A DNA stretch of 43,383 nucleotides from an uncultured Agathobaculum sp. (GCF_944384735.1 NZ_CALWUN010000011.1:1-43383); one strand, 5' to 3'. Positions 26,989 to 35,620 are shown, counted from the stretch's first letter. Numbers and translations: made by a program. The notes: generated by a model from the sequence alone, not told the origin.

Positions 26989-27759
26989 TTATACCTCCCC
27001 CAGCCACTCGGCGCACAGCGCCAGCCACCGCGCAACATGCCGGTCGGGACGGCGGCCGCGCGCCGGGTCGTAGGTTTCAAAGTCCGCCAGCGCCAGCCCG
27101 TGTACGCCATGCGGGAACAGGTGCAGCTCGTGCGGCACACCCGCGCGCCGCAGCGCGGCCTCGAGCAGCAGCGTGTTCTCGACCGGCACCGAGCCGTCCT
27201 CCAGCGTGTGCCACAGGAACACCGGCGGCGTGTCCGCGTCCACCAGCGTTTCCAGCGAAAACGCCTGCTGCCGCGCCGCGTCCCCGCCTGCCAGCCGCAC
27301 AAAGCTGCCGCGGTGGGCATACGCCCCCGCCGTCACGACCGGATAGCACAGCACGGCGGCATAGGGCCGGTGCGCGGCAAGGTCGGCGCCCGGCGCGAAC
27401 CAGTCCGGTTTGTTCCATACGGCGGCCAGCGTGCCCGCCAGATGCGCGCCCGCCGAAAACCCGCCGACCGCAATGCGGGTGTGGTCGACGCCAAACTGCG
27501 CGGCGTGCCGCCGCACCCACGCCACCGCCGCACTGAGCGCGTGCAGCGGCTTTGTGCCGAGCGGCGTGTCCGTGCAGTCATATTCCAACACAAAGGTCTC
27601 GACCCCGTGCCGCGCAAAGGCGCGCGCCACGGGCGCGCCCTCGCGGATCGAACAATATTCATATCCCCCGCCCGGGCAGAGCACGAGCGCGGGCTTGCCC
27701 GCGCCCGCCGCCGCGCCCGCGTGCGTCAATGTGCCGTGCGGCACCGTTACCGTATGCAT
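26989..27759 (-). CDS. alpha/beta hydrolase, acetyl-xylan esterase/BD-FAE-like
   Basis: This 256-residue protein has the oxyanion-hole loop LCPGGGYEYCS, the nucleophile elbow GGFSAGAHLAG with catalytic Ser, VFLWHTLEDGSVPVEN carrying the likely Asp/Glu, and LFPHGVHGLA with the catalytic His. That set matches small esterases that deacetylate plant polysaccharides or xylo-oligomers. There is no signal peptide, so it works inside the cell, perhaps on imported acetylated sugars. The start at 27759 follows GGGGAGGGG and lies 22 bases after lacI; control by the two upstream regulators is likely. Confidence 0.88.
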   Translation of the reverse strand: MHTVTVPHGTLTHAGAAAGAGKPALVLCPGGGYEYCSIREGAPVARAFARHGVETFVLEYDCTDTPLGTKPLHALSAAVAWVRRHAAQFGVDHTRIAVGGFSAGAHLAGTLAAVWNKPDWFAPGADLAAHRPYAAVLCYPVVTAGAYAHRGSFVRLAGGDAARQQAFSLETLVDADTPPVFLWHTLEDGSVPVENTLLLEAALRRAGVPHELHLFPHGVHGLALADFETYDPARGRRPDRHVARWLALCAEWLGEV

Positions 27760-27781
27760 CGCTTCCCCTCCCCTGTCCCGG

Positions 27782-28804
27782 TCACACATTGTACCGGTTG
27801 CGGATGTCGATCCGCGCCAGAATGCGCTCACTTTCGGGTTTTTCCCCGACCAGCAGGTAGTCCAGCAGCAGCTCGATCGGGCGCACGCCCTGCAGGCGCG
27901 CGTCCTGGTCGATCAAAAAATCGATCAGCCCGGCGCGGACGTTTTCCGCGTTGACCTCGGACAGGTCGTGGCAGATCAGGTGCACCCGGCCCTGCGCGCC
28001 CAGCTCGCGCAGCGCGTCGCACGCGCCTACCTGCCCGTTGACCGAGACATACACGCCGCGCAGCGCCGGGTTGTCGCGCACCGCGCGGCACACGAGGTCG
28101 TGCGCCAGCTGCTGGTCGTCGCCGCAGGTCTCGGGCGGCAGCAGGCGCAGGCCGGGGAAGCATGCTGCCGCTTCATCGCAGAAGCCGTCCACCCGCTGCC
28201 GGTGGGACAGGTTTTGCGCCTGTCCGGCGACCACCAGCACCGCGCCCTCGCCCGCCAGCAGCAGATCCATCAGCCCGGCGCAGGCGCGGCCGCAGGCATA
28301 ATTATCCGGCCCGACATAGCACAGCCGCCCGGAGCCCGGCAGGTCGGTGTTGAACGTGATAACCGGCATTTTGGCCGACAGCAGGCGCAGCCGGTCGCGC
28401 ACCGCTTCGTCCTCGACCGGCGTGACCGCCAGCCCCTGTATGCCTGCCGCCACCAGCTCGTCGATCGCGGCCAGCTGCCGCGCCGCGTCCACACCTTCGA
28501 GCGGACGCAGCAGCACCTGCGCGCCCTCGCCCTGCAGGCGGGCGCGGGCGCGCCGCGCCTCCTCATACACCATGTGCATGAACATGGTTTCGACCGACTG
28601 CACGATCACGCCGATGCGGATCGGGTTTTTTGCCAGCGCCAGCAGCCGCCCGGCGCGGTTGGGGCGGTAGCCCCGCTCCGCCGCGATGCGCCGCACGCGC
28701 GCGGCCACCTTGGGATCGACCCGGCCGCGGTTATTCAGCGCACGGTCGACCGTGCCGCGCGAGACGCCCGCCAGCGCGGCGATTTCAGCCAATGTGACAG
28801 CCAT
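27782..28804 (-). CDS. LacI family transcriptional regulator
   Basis: The 340-residue protein begins with the LacI headpiece: VTLAEIAALAGVSRGTVDRA, then NNRGRVDPKVAARVRRIAAE and GYRPNRAGRLLA. The rest is a periplasmic-binding-like ligand domain of the ribose/galactose type (VIVQSVETMFMHMVYEEARR, ICHDLSEVNAENVRAGLIDF). GTVDRALN rather than GTVSRVLN in the recognition helix marks the subgroup with sugar-binding domain COG1879-like. It probably controls the esterase-GNAT genes 22 bases downstream. The effector is unknown. Confidence 0.9.
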   Translation of the reverse strand: MAVTLAEIAALAGVSRGTVDRALNNRGRVDPKVAARVRRIAAERGYRPNRAGRLLALAKNPIRIGVIVQSVETMFMHMVYEEARRARARLQGEGAQVLLRPLEGVDAARQLAAIDELVAAGIQGLAVTPVEDEAVRDRLRLLSAKMPVITFNTDLPGSGRLCYVGPDNYACGRACAGLMDLLLAGEGAVLVVAGQAQNLSHRQRVDGFCDEAAACFPGLRLLPPETCGDDQQLAHDLVCRAVRDNPALRGVYVSVNGQVGACDALRELGAQGRVHLICHDLSEVNAENVRAGLIDFLIDQDARLQGVRPIELLLDYLLVGEKPESERILARIDIRNRYNV

Positions 28805-28824
28805 CTGTTCCCCCTATTCCTTCC

Positions 28825-28863
28825 TGCGGAAGGACGCCGCCCTCTCCCGCGGCGCCCTCCGCA
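28825..28863 (-). other. GC-rich hairpin between iclR and lacI
   Basis: TGCGGAGGGCGCCGC and GCGGCGTCCTTCCGCA (minus strand) form a long imperfect stem. No T-run follows. It might attenuate or stabilise the transcript between the two regulator genes. Confidence 0.4.
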
Positions 28864-28891
28864 CATGCCCCATTTCCCTGCCGCGCGCCCG

Positions 28892-29671
28892 TTACGCGCG
28901 GCGCGTGCCGCCGCCCAGTGCGGCGGCTATTTCATCCCGCGCAGCCAGCAGCGGCCCGCGCAGCGTGGCGATGCGCGCATCCGGCAGGTGGCTGACCGGC
29001 GCGGACACCGAAAGCGCATACGACGCGCGGCCGCTGTAATCCGGTATGGCCGCCGCGATGCAGCGCACGCCCAATTCGTTCTCCTCATCGTCGAGCGCAT
29101 AGCCCAGCTGCCGCACGCGCGCCAGCTCGCACAGGAACGCCTCTTCGGACAGGATGGTATGCGCCGTCCATGCGGTCACCCGGCTGTCCGCCCACAGGGC
29201 GCGCACCTCGCTGTCCGGCCAGGTGGCCAGGATGGCCTTGCCCACGCCCGTGCAATACAGCGGGCGGCGCATGCCGATGCGCGAAAACATGCGGATCGCG
29301 CACTGGCTGTCCTCCACCTTATGGATATAGACGATATCGCGCTCCTCCCGCATGACCAGATGCACGGTTTCGCCGGTCAGGCAGCCGAGGCGCTCCATCG
29401 GCGCGCGCGCCAGCCCGACCACATCGAGGTTATCCATGATATAGCCGCCCAGTTCGCACAGGCGCATGCCCGCGCGGTAGATGCTGGTGGCCGCGTCGCG
29501 CTGCACATAGCCGCGCGCGCACATGCTGGACAGCAGGCGGTGCACCGTGCTCTTGTGCAGGCCGGTCTCGGCTGACAGCGCGCCGATGGTCATGCCGCCC
29601 CGGCTGCGGCACAGTGCTTCCAGCAGGTCGAAGGCGCGGTCGAGCGATTGTACCGAAGTCGGTTCCGCCAT
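28892..29671 (-). CDS. IclR family transcriptional regulator
   Basis: The 259-residue protein has the IclR winged helix SLDRAFDLLEAL, then IGALSAETGLHKSTVHRLLS with the recognition helix, and the effector domain with ETVHLVMREERDIVYIHKVE, YCTGVGKAILATWP and LDDEENELGVRCIAAAIPDY. IclR proteins bind small aromatic or sugar-acid effectors. The start at 29671 follows a GGGGG stretch, and a TATAAT lies at 29692-29697 (minus strand) without an obvious -35 box. It is the first gene of the iclR-lacI-esterase-GNAT group. Confidence 0.92.
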   Translation of the reverse strand: MAEPTSVQSLDRAFDLLEALCRSRGGMTIGALSAETGLHKSTVHRLLSSMCARGYVQRDAATSIYRAGMRLCELGGYIMDNLDVVGLARAPMERLGCLTGETVHLVMREERDIVYIHKVEDSQCAIRMFSRIGMRRPLYCTGVGKAILATWPDSEVRALWADSRVTAWTAHTILSEEAFLCELARVRQLGYALDDEENELGVRCIAAAIPDYSGRASYALSVSAPVSHLPDARIATLRGPLLAARDEIAAALGGGTRRA

Positions 29672-29797
29672 GGCAAAGCCCCCTGTTCCGCATTATAAAA
29701 CTTTATTCCATCATACCGGATTCCGCCGCAAAACACAAGGGGAATTTTTGGGCGGCGGCATATCAGGCGGCGCCCAAAAATTTTTATAAAAAAATGG

Positions 29798-29840
29798 TTG
29801 ACATTTCAGTTAGCTTATGCTAACCTATATTCAGGTTAGC
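29798..29840 (+). promoter_or_regulatory. promoter with DtxR/IdeR-like operator before DUF3793-flavodoxin
   Basis: TTGACA at 29798-29803 and a TAACCT -10 at 29821-29826 are 17 bases apart. The spacer and -10 box hold GTTAGC-TTAT-GCTAAC (29809-29824), and an AGGTTAGC half-site follows at 29833-29840. GGTTAG/CTAACC arms are the core of DtxR/IdeR-type iron-repressor sites. The genes downstream include a flavodoxin, which fits iron control. The match is by eye. Confidence 0.65.
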
Positions 29841-29957
29841 CGATGCTTACTCAATTGCCAGACCGCCTGTGCCGTCCAAACGGAACGGGATGGCACGGCA
29901 TCAGATACACCGCTCCTATGTATTTGCGCATCATCCGAACAGACATCCCGTGCCCCG

Positions 29958-29993
29958 GCGGTGCGGCTGTCCGGCTAACCGCAGCCACACCGC
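29958..29993 (+). other. long leader with 12-bp hairpin before the DUF3793 gene
   Basis: The interval from the promoter to the ATG at 30035 is about 200 bases and has no gene. GCGGTGCGGCTG and CAGCCACACCGC pair with one mismatch. No known riboswitch is recognised. Confidence 0.4.
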
Positions 29994-30034
29994 TTCCGGT
30001 ATGTCCAACGCAGAAAGGGAGGGAAATACCGCCT

Positions 30035-30598
30035 ATGAACCACCAGCTCGACCGCTTGTTGGCCGCTTACTGTGCGCCGACGCTTGCCGGGATCAAGCCT
30101 GCCAGTCTGGTTTCGTGCAGCCGTTCGGCACATCCCAACCTGCCACAGCAATTGCAAACCTACCGGCAGGCTTTCGCCGCGCGCGGCATCCGCTTTGATA
30201 TCCTGTGCGCATGCCCGGGGAGGTTTCTGCTGCTGGTTTACCACCATGGGCAGCTTGCCCGCTGCCTGTCGGACAGGCGCGTGCAGCGCGTGCTGGCACA
30301 GGCCGGCTATCCGACCGGCGCGCCGCTCGGTACGCTGCTGGACACCCTGCGGGGACGCATGGCTGCGCAGCAGGATTTCCCCCATGAAATCGGCCTGTTC
30401 CTCGGCTATCCGGTCGAGGATGTGATAGGCTTTATCCGTCACGGCGGCCGCGGCTGCAAGCTGTGCGGCTACTGGAAGGTTTATGGCGACGCGGAAGCAG
30501 CCTCCCGCCTGTTTGACCGGCTCAGCCGGGTATGCCAAGCGGTCAAGCGGCGCATCGAACAGGGCGAAACGCTGCTGGAGGTGTTTGCAGCCGCTTGA
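30035..30598 (+). CDS. DUF3793 family protein
   Basis: The 187-residue protein has features of DUF3793: an N-terminal LAAYCAPTLAGIKPASLVSC, a central GLFLGYPVEDVIGFI, and GCKLCGYWKVYGD near the C-terminus. The family is frequent in Clostridia beside flavodoxin and Feo iron-transport genes; its activity is unknown. The CxxC-like GCKLCGYWK might bind metal or haem, a speculation. The ATG at 30035 is preceded by GGGAGGG at a longish 11 bases. The same frame is open upstream to 29843 but lacks a ribosome site there. Confidence 0.85.
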   Translation: MNHQLDRLLAAYCAPTLAGIKPASLVSCSRSAHPNLPQQLQTYRQAFAARGIRFDILCACPGRFLLLVYHHGQLARCLSDRRVQRVLAQAGYPTGAPLGTLLDTLRGRMAAQQDFPHEIGLFLGYPVEDVIGFIRHGGRGCKLCGYWKVYGDAEAASRLFDRLSRVCQAVKRRIEQGETLLEVFAAA

Positions 30599-30653
30599 CC
30601 TTCCCCCATTGTTTTATCCATTCATGCCCACTTTTACAGGAGGATTGACCACC

Positions 30654-31085
30654 ATGAGCAAAGCAGCAGTAATTTTCTGGAGCCAGACCGGCAACACCGA
30701 ACAAATGGCGGACGCAATCGCCGCAGGCATCCGTGCGGGCGGCATGGAATGCGACGTCAAGAACGTGGCCGAAACCAGCGCCGCCGAGGCGCTTGGCTAC
30801 GCCAAATTGGCGCTCGGCTGCCCGGCCATGGGCGCGGAGGTGCTCGAGGAAGCCGAGTTCGAACCGTTCTTCACCGAATTGGAAGGCAAACTGGGCGGCC
30901 GCAAGCTGGCGCTGTTCGGCTCTTATGGCTGGGGCGACGGCCAATGGATGCGCGACTGGGTGCAGCGCGCAAACGACGCGAATGCCAACGTCTACACCGA
31001 CGAGGGCCTGATGGCGCACGAAACGCCGGATGAAGATGTGCTGGCACAGTGCCGCGCCTTCGGCGAGGGCTTTGCCGCCTATTAA
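30654..31085 (+). CDS. flavodoxin
   Basis: The 143-residue protein begins SKAAVIFWSQTGNTEQMADA, the FMN phosphate loop (SQTGNTE). LALGCPAMGAE and LFGSYGWGDGQWMRDW provide the two flavin-flanking loops of a short-chain flavodoxin. Flavodoxins replace ferredoxin as low-potential electron carriers when iron is scarce, which matches the iron-repressor-like operator upstream of the pair. AGGAGG lies 10 bases before the ATG. DUF3793 ends 55 bases upstream, so the two are probably one transcript. Confidence 0.93.
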   Translation: MSKAAVIFWSQTGNTEQMADAIAAGIRAGGMECDVKNVAETSAAEALGYAKLALGCPAMGAEVLEEAEFEPFFTELEGKLGGRKLALFGSYGWGDGQWMRDWVQRANDANANVYTDEGLMAHETPDEDVLAQCRAFGEGFAAY

Positions 31086-31143
31086 ACCGACCCATCCCCG
31101 CGCACACGCGCCTTCCGCGCGGCGCACATCTTCCGATACCGCA

Positions 31144-31315
31144 TCAAAACGCGCCATGATACCTGCGTTTTGAACCAACTATGGTCATGCCTGCCCTGCG
31201 GGGCAGTTATGATACAACTATCCTTTCTTGTCCCGGGGGAATCCCCCAAGGGTATGCCTGCTCTGCATACCCGCAACATGTATGCCCGCAGCCGTCCGGA
31301 ACAACGGCTGCGGGC
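31144..31315. other. five consecutive hairpins in the intergenic region after flavodoxin
   Basis: The 339-base gap 31086-31424 has no convincing gene. It holds TCAAAACGC/GCGTTTTGA (31144-31173), CTGCCC/GGGCAG (31191-31206), GGGGG/CCCCC (31235-31247), GGGTATGC/GCATACCC (31250-31272) and GCCCGCAGCCGT/ACGGCTGCGGGC (31284-31315), all perfect. None has a strong T-run. A structured RNA or repeat cluster is possible. Confidence 0.6.
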
Positions 31316-31359
31316 TTCCTCCATTGACCGGCGGCGCACACCGGCCGCGCGCAGGCCCC

Positions 31360-31388
31360 TTGCCTGCGGACGCGCGCTGTGCTATGCT
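31360..31388 (+). promoter_or_regulatory. promoter of the FeoB-associated peptide gene
   Basis: TTGCCT (31360-31365), 17 bases, TATGCT (31383-31388), 36 bases before the start codon. Confidence 0.5.
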
Positions 31389-31424
31389 GGTACCAACGAA
31401 CACTTGGAAAGCGAGGGATGCAAA

Positions 31425-31595
31425 ATGGCAACCCTGATCGTCGGCCTGCTGGTGGCGGCGCTGGTCGTGCTGGCCGCGCGCGCCGTAGTGCGCCAATCCA
31501 AAACGGGCGGGTGCAGCGGCTGCGGCGGCGGGTGCCGTGGGTGCAGCGGCGGCTGCCACATCACGAAACCCGACCAGCCCACCCCCAAGCCGTGA
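31425..31595 (+). CDS. FeoB-associated Cys-rich membrane protein
   Basis: This 56-residue protein has one N-terminal membrane helix (ATLIVGLLVAALVVLAARAV), a short basic linker and a Cys/Gly-rich tail GGCSGCGGGCRGCSGGCH. That layout is the FeoB-associated Cys-rich family, small membrane proteins encoded next to ferrous iron transporters, thought to deliver or bind iron. No feoB lies in this window, but the neighbouring flavodoxin and iron-type operator keep the theme. The ATG at 31425 has a modest GAGGG upstream. A terminator follows 66 bases after the stop. Confidence 0.85.
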   Translation: MATLIVGLLVAALVVLAARAVVRQSKTGGCSGCGGGCRGCSGGCHITKPDQPTPKP

Positions 31596-31660
31596 CGCCC
31601 TCCCGGCCGATGGCGGAACGCCTGCGGCTGGGAGAGGAAGCGCTGCAAAACAGCATCAAA

Positions 31661-31696
31661 AAGGACCGTCCTGCCGGCACAGGGCGGTCCTTTTCC
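31661..31696 (+). terminator. terminator after the FeoB-associated gene
   Basis: AAAAGGACCGTCCTG and CAGGGCGGTCCTTTT form a 15-bp stem (one G-U) with a 6-base loop and a TTTT end. The rest of 31697-31925 holds no gene that I can support. Confidence 0.8.
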
Positions 31697-31925
31697 CGTT
31701 ATGCGGGCTGTCCCTGCACCGCTCCCACATCGACTGCCCCGCCAGACAACGCACGCCGGTTAGAGCCTGCTAATGTTTATCAAATTGCAAAGATGTTGAA
31801 AAGCGCACAAAACCTGAAACAGCGCCTACACGGAATGCACAAATACCTCGCAGAAAACCCGCCATAAAGCTGTGCAAATTGCGTAGAACTAGAAAAGGCA
31901 CAGTCAAAAGCATACAAATGGCGGT

Positions 31926-31954
31926 TTGCAATGCGTCGATTTTCCAGATATAAT
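31926..31954 (+). promoter_or_regulatory. promoter of the SLH phosphoesterase
   Basis: TTGCAA (31926-31931), 17 bases, TATAAT (31949-31954); about 60 bases of leader precede the start codon. Confidence 0.75.
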
Positions 31955-32019
31955 AAACAAAAGTCTTGACCTGTGTCTGCGGTTGGGACGAAAAAATCAC
32001 GATAAAAGGAGAGATTGTT

Positions 32020-35000
32020 ATGACCCAAAAGGCGCATATGAGGAAACGTGTGCTCAGCCTGATCTTGTCCGTGCTGATGCTGCTGACCCTGCTGCCCGCA
32101 GCGGCATTTGCGGCCGAGTCGGCACAGTTTGTCATCGGGCCGTACCTGCTGGCGCCCAAGACAACCAGCATGGTTGCCGTATGGGAAACCGACACCGCAG
32201 ATGCAACCACCATCCGGTGGGGCACGGATGCGGAAACGTTGGGGGAACCGATCACGGTGGAGCGCGACCCATCCGCACCGGCCTATGGCGGCGCGCAGAC
32301 CAATATTTTCCGCTATAAATTCACCGACCTGACGCCGGGCACCCGCTACTATTATGAGGTAGCGCTGGCGGGCGGCGCAAGCTGCAAGGGCACGTTCCGT
32401 GCGCTCGAGGAAAACCCCGAGGAAGTGCGCTACATTTCCATCACGGATACGCACAAGTTTGATACCAAGGCCGTATTCGACAAGGAAGTTGCCGAATATG
32501 ATCCCGCCTTCATCATCCACGGCGGCGACATGGTCGAGGGTACCGGCACGCAGAAGGAGCAGTATGCCTTCTGGTTCAACAGCGGCGAATTTATCCACAA
32601 CTACCCGGTGGTATACGCCTGCGGCAACCATGACTTCAGCGATTACTTCGACATGTATGTCATCGACACCCAGACCGAGGAGTACGGCTCGGTCGTCGAG
32701 GGCAACATCGCCTTTGACTATGGCGACATCCATTTCAACCTGATGGACAGCAACCCGTGGGCGCTGTTCCAGATGAACGCCGAAACCTCGGGCGGGCAGA
32801 TGGACGCGGCCACCGCGGACAAGATCGAAAAGTCCGTACAGTGGCTCAAGGATGACCTGGCGCAGAACCAGAACAAGCAGTTCCGCATCCTGATCATGCA
32901 CCACCCGATTTCCGACCCGTACACCAAGATGCACATCGCCTCCGTGGCGGAGGCAGGCCATGTCGACATGATGCTGGCCGGCCACACGCACAGCTATGCG
33001 CGCGCCGTGTCCGACGACCCGACGGTGGGTGCGGGCACGATCTACCTGACCCATCAGGATTCGCGTGCGGACAGCGCCAAGGGCAGTTACATGACCCATA
33101 CCGTCAAGGATGGCGTGCTGACCACCGCCAACATGGCGCAGGGCGCGGTCGTTGGCACGACCGTGACGGCAGTCGCCAAGCAGCAGCTGTCCTATACCAA
33201 TGTGTCGATCGCCTCCGACCCGGTGCCCTGCAACAGCGATATTGAGATTTCCGCTATCGTCAAAAACGACGGGCAGGGGCTGGCCGCAGCGGTCATCCCG
33301 GTCGACGATAACGGCACCATGAAGTACATTTACGGCGAGCTGGTCAGCGACAGCGGCGTGTCCACCTCGGGCGAGCCGGTGCGCGTCGAGTCCAACGGCG
33401 TCAAAACGATCGACCCGGGCGAGTCGGTCGAGCTGCGCGGCACGGTCAAGCTGACCACGACCGGCACGCATACCCTCAAGGTCGGCGGCCAGACCCAGAC
33501 CGTACAGGTCAACTTCCGTCCCGCGACCTTCTCGTACACCAACGTCCGCACCAAGCTGGGCGACGGCGAGGTCAGCGATATCGACAGCGACGTGCTGCAC
33601 ATCAAGGCGGACGTGACCAACATCGGCAACGAGGCCGGTACGGCGACCGCCACGCTGTACATTGACGACCAGGCGATCGAAAGCAAGCAGTACAGCATCG
33701 ACGCAGGCGGCGTCAAGACCTGCGAATTTACCTACCAGTTTGAAAAGGCCGGCGATTTCAAGGTACGCATCGGGGATTCCGCGGTGCAGACTGTGTCCAT
33801 CGAGGGTTCGATCCAGGGCATGCCGATGGTCAAGGACAAGTCCGGCATGGGCAACAACGGCTACCTGCACGGCGCGCCCACGCTCGGCACGGATGAAAAC
33901 GGCAAGGGCACGATCATCCTCGACGGCGACAAGGACTATGTCGAAATCCCGGATAACGGCAACTTTACCATCGACGACGGCATCACCGGCATGGTTTGGG
34001 CCAAGCTGCCGGACTGCCCGGGCACCGGCATCGACACGCTGACGCCAACCGGACGCGACCACAACCCTCTGATGACCAAGGGCGTGTCCATCGGCTGGGG
34101 CACCAACTACCTGTACCGCATGGCCGTGCGCTCGACCGGCAAGGTGACGGTCGGCATCGGCTTTGACAACGACAACGGCGAGTTCTTCTGGAATGATGAC
34201 GACGCGGACGACAACGCCGGTATCAAGAAGGGCGAGTGGGTGCAGTACGTCGGCGGCTTTGACCGCACGACCGGCGGCGATTCCTATCAGAATACGTATC
34301 ACTCCGGCCACATCGACGCACCGGCGTTCGATTCCGAGATCAAGAACTGGCCGGGTGCTTCGACCTACATCGGCTTCTCCTACACCGGCGCGCTGCTGAC
34401 CAACCGCGGCCGCGGCATCGACCGCACCATGCTCGCGGGCGAGATCTCGCAGGCCCGCCTGTACCAGAGCAAGCTGACCGAGAGCGAGGTCGCTTCGGTA
34501 TATGGCGCGCCGACGACCGCCGGCCCGAAGGGCGGCGACATGGTGCTCTGGCTGGACTTTGACCCGGCCAACATCGTACAGACCGGCACGCATACCACCG
34601 AATGGGTCAAGGTATCGGGCGCGCCCGAGTCGCTGGCCTATGACGCGGTGATCGAAGGCGGCGCCAAGATCGACGCGACGGTCGAGTTCTCGCAGGACGG
34701 CAAGACCGTATCCGGCTCCAAGCAGTATGCGCTGGCGAACGGCGCGGGCACGGTCGACCTGACCGGCGCGGGCGAGGGCGCTTATATGCGCATCGTGACC
34801 ACCTTTACCTCCGACCTTGGCACCGACGCCAGCTACCTGCCCGTGCTGAACACCTATACGCTCAAGGCGGGCGATACGGTATCGTGGAACACATGGGCGG
34901 ACTGGAAGAAGGGCGCCTTTGCCGACGGCGCAGGCCATCAGTCCTCCGACGTCTACCGTGCGCTGTCCGCAGACTTTGACGACTACTCCGGCAGCGTGGA

Positions 35001-35580
35001 CGAGGGCACAACGGTCACGCCGAGCGAGCCGGCCACACCGGGCGGCGAGCTGGGCTGGGATGTCCCGTCGGGCTACTGGGCGGCGCAGACCATCCAGAAG
35101 CTGATCGATCTGGGCGTCATCAAGGGTGACGGCGACGGCAGCATCCGCCCCGAGGATCGCATCACGCGCGAGGAAGTGGCCTCGCTGCTGGTAGGGGCGC
35201 TGGGCCTGCAGCCGGTCGACGGCGCGACGGTCGACCCCGCGGACAACTCCTCCGCATGGGCGGCCGGTGTGTTGCAGGCGGCCAAGGATGCCGGTATCAT
35301 GCAGGGCGATGAATTCGGCCACATGAACGGCTGCGATTATGCGACACGCGCAGAGGTCACGGTCATGATCGCGCGCGCGGCGAAAATCACGTCGGATGAC
35401 CTGTCCGTGCTCGACAAATTCTCGGACGCCGGATCGATCCCGGACTGGGCGCAGGCTTCTATCGCCGGCATGGTCGCACAGGGCAAGATGAACGGCTATG
35501 AGGACAGCACACTGCGGTTGGATAACCTGATTATCCGCTCCGAAGCGTTCCAGCTGTTGTCCGGCATTGTAACGGCATAA
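32020..35580 (+). CDS. secreted metallophosphoesterase with PAP-like N-domain, LamG-like domain and SLH repeats
   Basis: The 1186-residue protein starts with a signal peptide (MRKR, a Leu-rich core, AAAFA cleavage site near 31). A purple-acid-phosphatase-type Fn3-like domain precedes a calcineurin-like phosphoesterase with DTH (143-145), GGDM (168-171), GNHD (202-205), MHHP (293-296) and GHTH (321-324), so the two-metal site is complete. Beta-rich CARDB-like segments follow, then a LamG/concanavalin-like domain about 600-830, and three SLH repeats from about 1013 to the end (SGYWAAQTIQKLIDLGVI is the first). SLH repeats anchor proteins to cell-wall polymers, so it is displayed on the surface, probably to release phosphate from nucleotides or polyphosphorylated ligands. 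The ATG at 32020 follows AAAAGGAGA. It is a single-gene unit. Confidence 0.9.
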   Translation: MTQKAHMRKRVLSLILSVLMLLTLLPAAAFAAESAQFVIGPYLLAPKTTSMVAVWETDTADATTIRWGTDAETLGEPITVERDPSAPAYGGAQTNIFRYKFTDLTPGTRYYYEVALAGGASCKGTFRALEENPEEVRYISITDTHKFDTKAVFDKEVAEYDPAFIIHGGDMVEGTGTQKEQYAFWFNSGEFIHNYPVVYACGNHDFSDYFDMYVIDTQTEEYGSVVEGNIAFDYGDIHFNLMDSNPWALFQMNAETSGGQMDAATADKIEKSVQWLKDDLAQNQNKQFRILIMHHPISDPYTKMHIASVAEAGHVDMMLAGHTHSYARAVSDDPTVGAGTIYLTHQDSRADSAKGSYMTHTVKDGVLTTANMAQGAVVGTTVTAVAKQQLSYTNVSIASDPVPCNSDIEISAIVKNDGQGLAAAVIPVDDNGTMKYIYGELVSDSGVSTSGEPVRVESNGVKTIDPGESVELRGTVKLTTTGTHTLKVGGQTQTVQVNFRPATFSYTNVRTKLGDGEVSDIDSDVLHIKADVTNIGNEAGTATATLYIDDQAIESKQYSIDAGGVKTCEFTYQFEKAGDFKVRIGDSAVQTVSIEGSIQGMPMVKDKSGMGNNGYLHGAPTLGTDENGKGTIILDGDKDYVEIPDNGNFTIDDGITGMVWAKLPDCPGTGIDTLTPTGRDHNPLMTKGVSIGWGTNYLYRMAVRSTGKVTVGIGFDNDNGEFFWNDDDADDNAGIKKGEWVQYVGGFDRTTGGDSYQNTYHSGHIDAPAFDSEIKNWPGASTYIGFSYTGALLTNRGRGIDRTMLAGEISQARLYQSKLTESEVASVYGAPTTAGPKGGDMVLWLDFDPANIVQTGTHTTEWVKVSGAPESLAYDAVIEGGAKIDATVEFSQDGKTVSGSKQYALANGAGTVDLTGAGEGAYMRIVTTFTSDLGTDASYLPVLNTYTLKAGDTVSWNTWADWKKGAFADGAGHQSSDVYRALSADFDDYSGSVDEGTTVTPSEPATPGGELGWDVPSGYWAAQTIQKLIDLGVIKGDGDGSIRPEDRITREEVASLLVGALGLQPVDGATVDPADNSSAWAAGVLQAAKDAGIMQGDEFGHMNGCDYATRAEVTVMIARAAKITSDDLSVLDKFSDAGSIPDWAQASIAGMVAQGKMNGYEDSTLRLDNLIIRSEAFQLLSGIVTA

Positions 35581-35590
35581 CCAAAGGAAA

Positions 35591-35620
35591 AACGGACGGC
35601 GATCGCCGTCCGTTTTTTTT
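35591..35620. terminator. bidirectional terminator between SLH protein and ribF
   Basis: ACGGACGGCGATCGCCGTCCGT is a perfect stem. Eight T follow on the plus strand and about five on the minus strand, so it ends both convergent units. Confidence 0.92.

Noticed and set aside
31379..31867. A 162-residue plus-strand frame overlapping the FeoB-associated gene
   Set aside because: It overlaps a recognisable Cys-rich membrane peptide in another frame, runs through a terminator and has no family match I can see.
31780..35322. A 1180-residue minus-strand frame
   Set aside because: It is antisense to the SLH phosphoesterase, whose signal peptide, metal motifs and SLH repeats are all recognisable.
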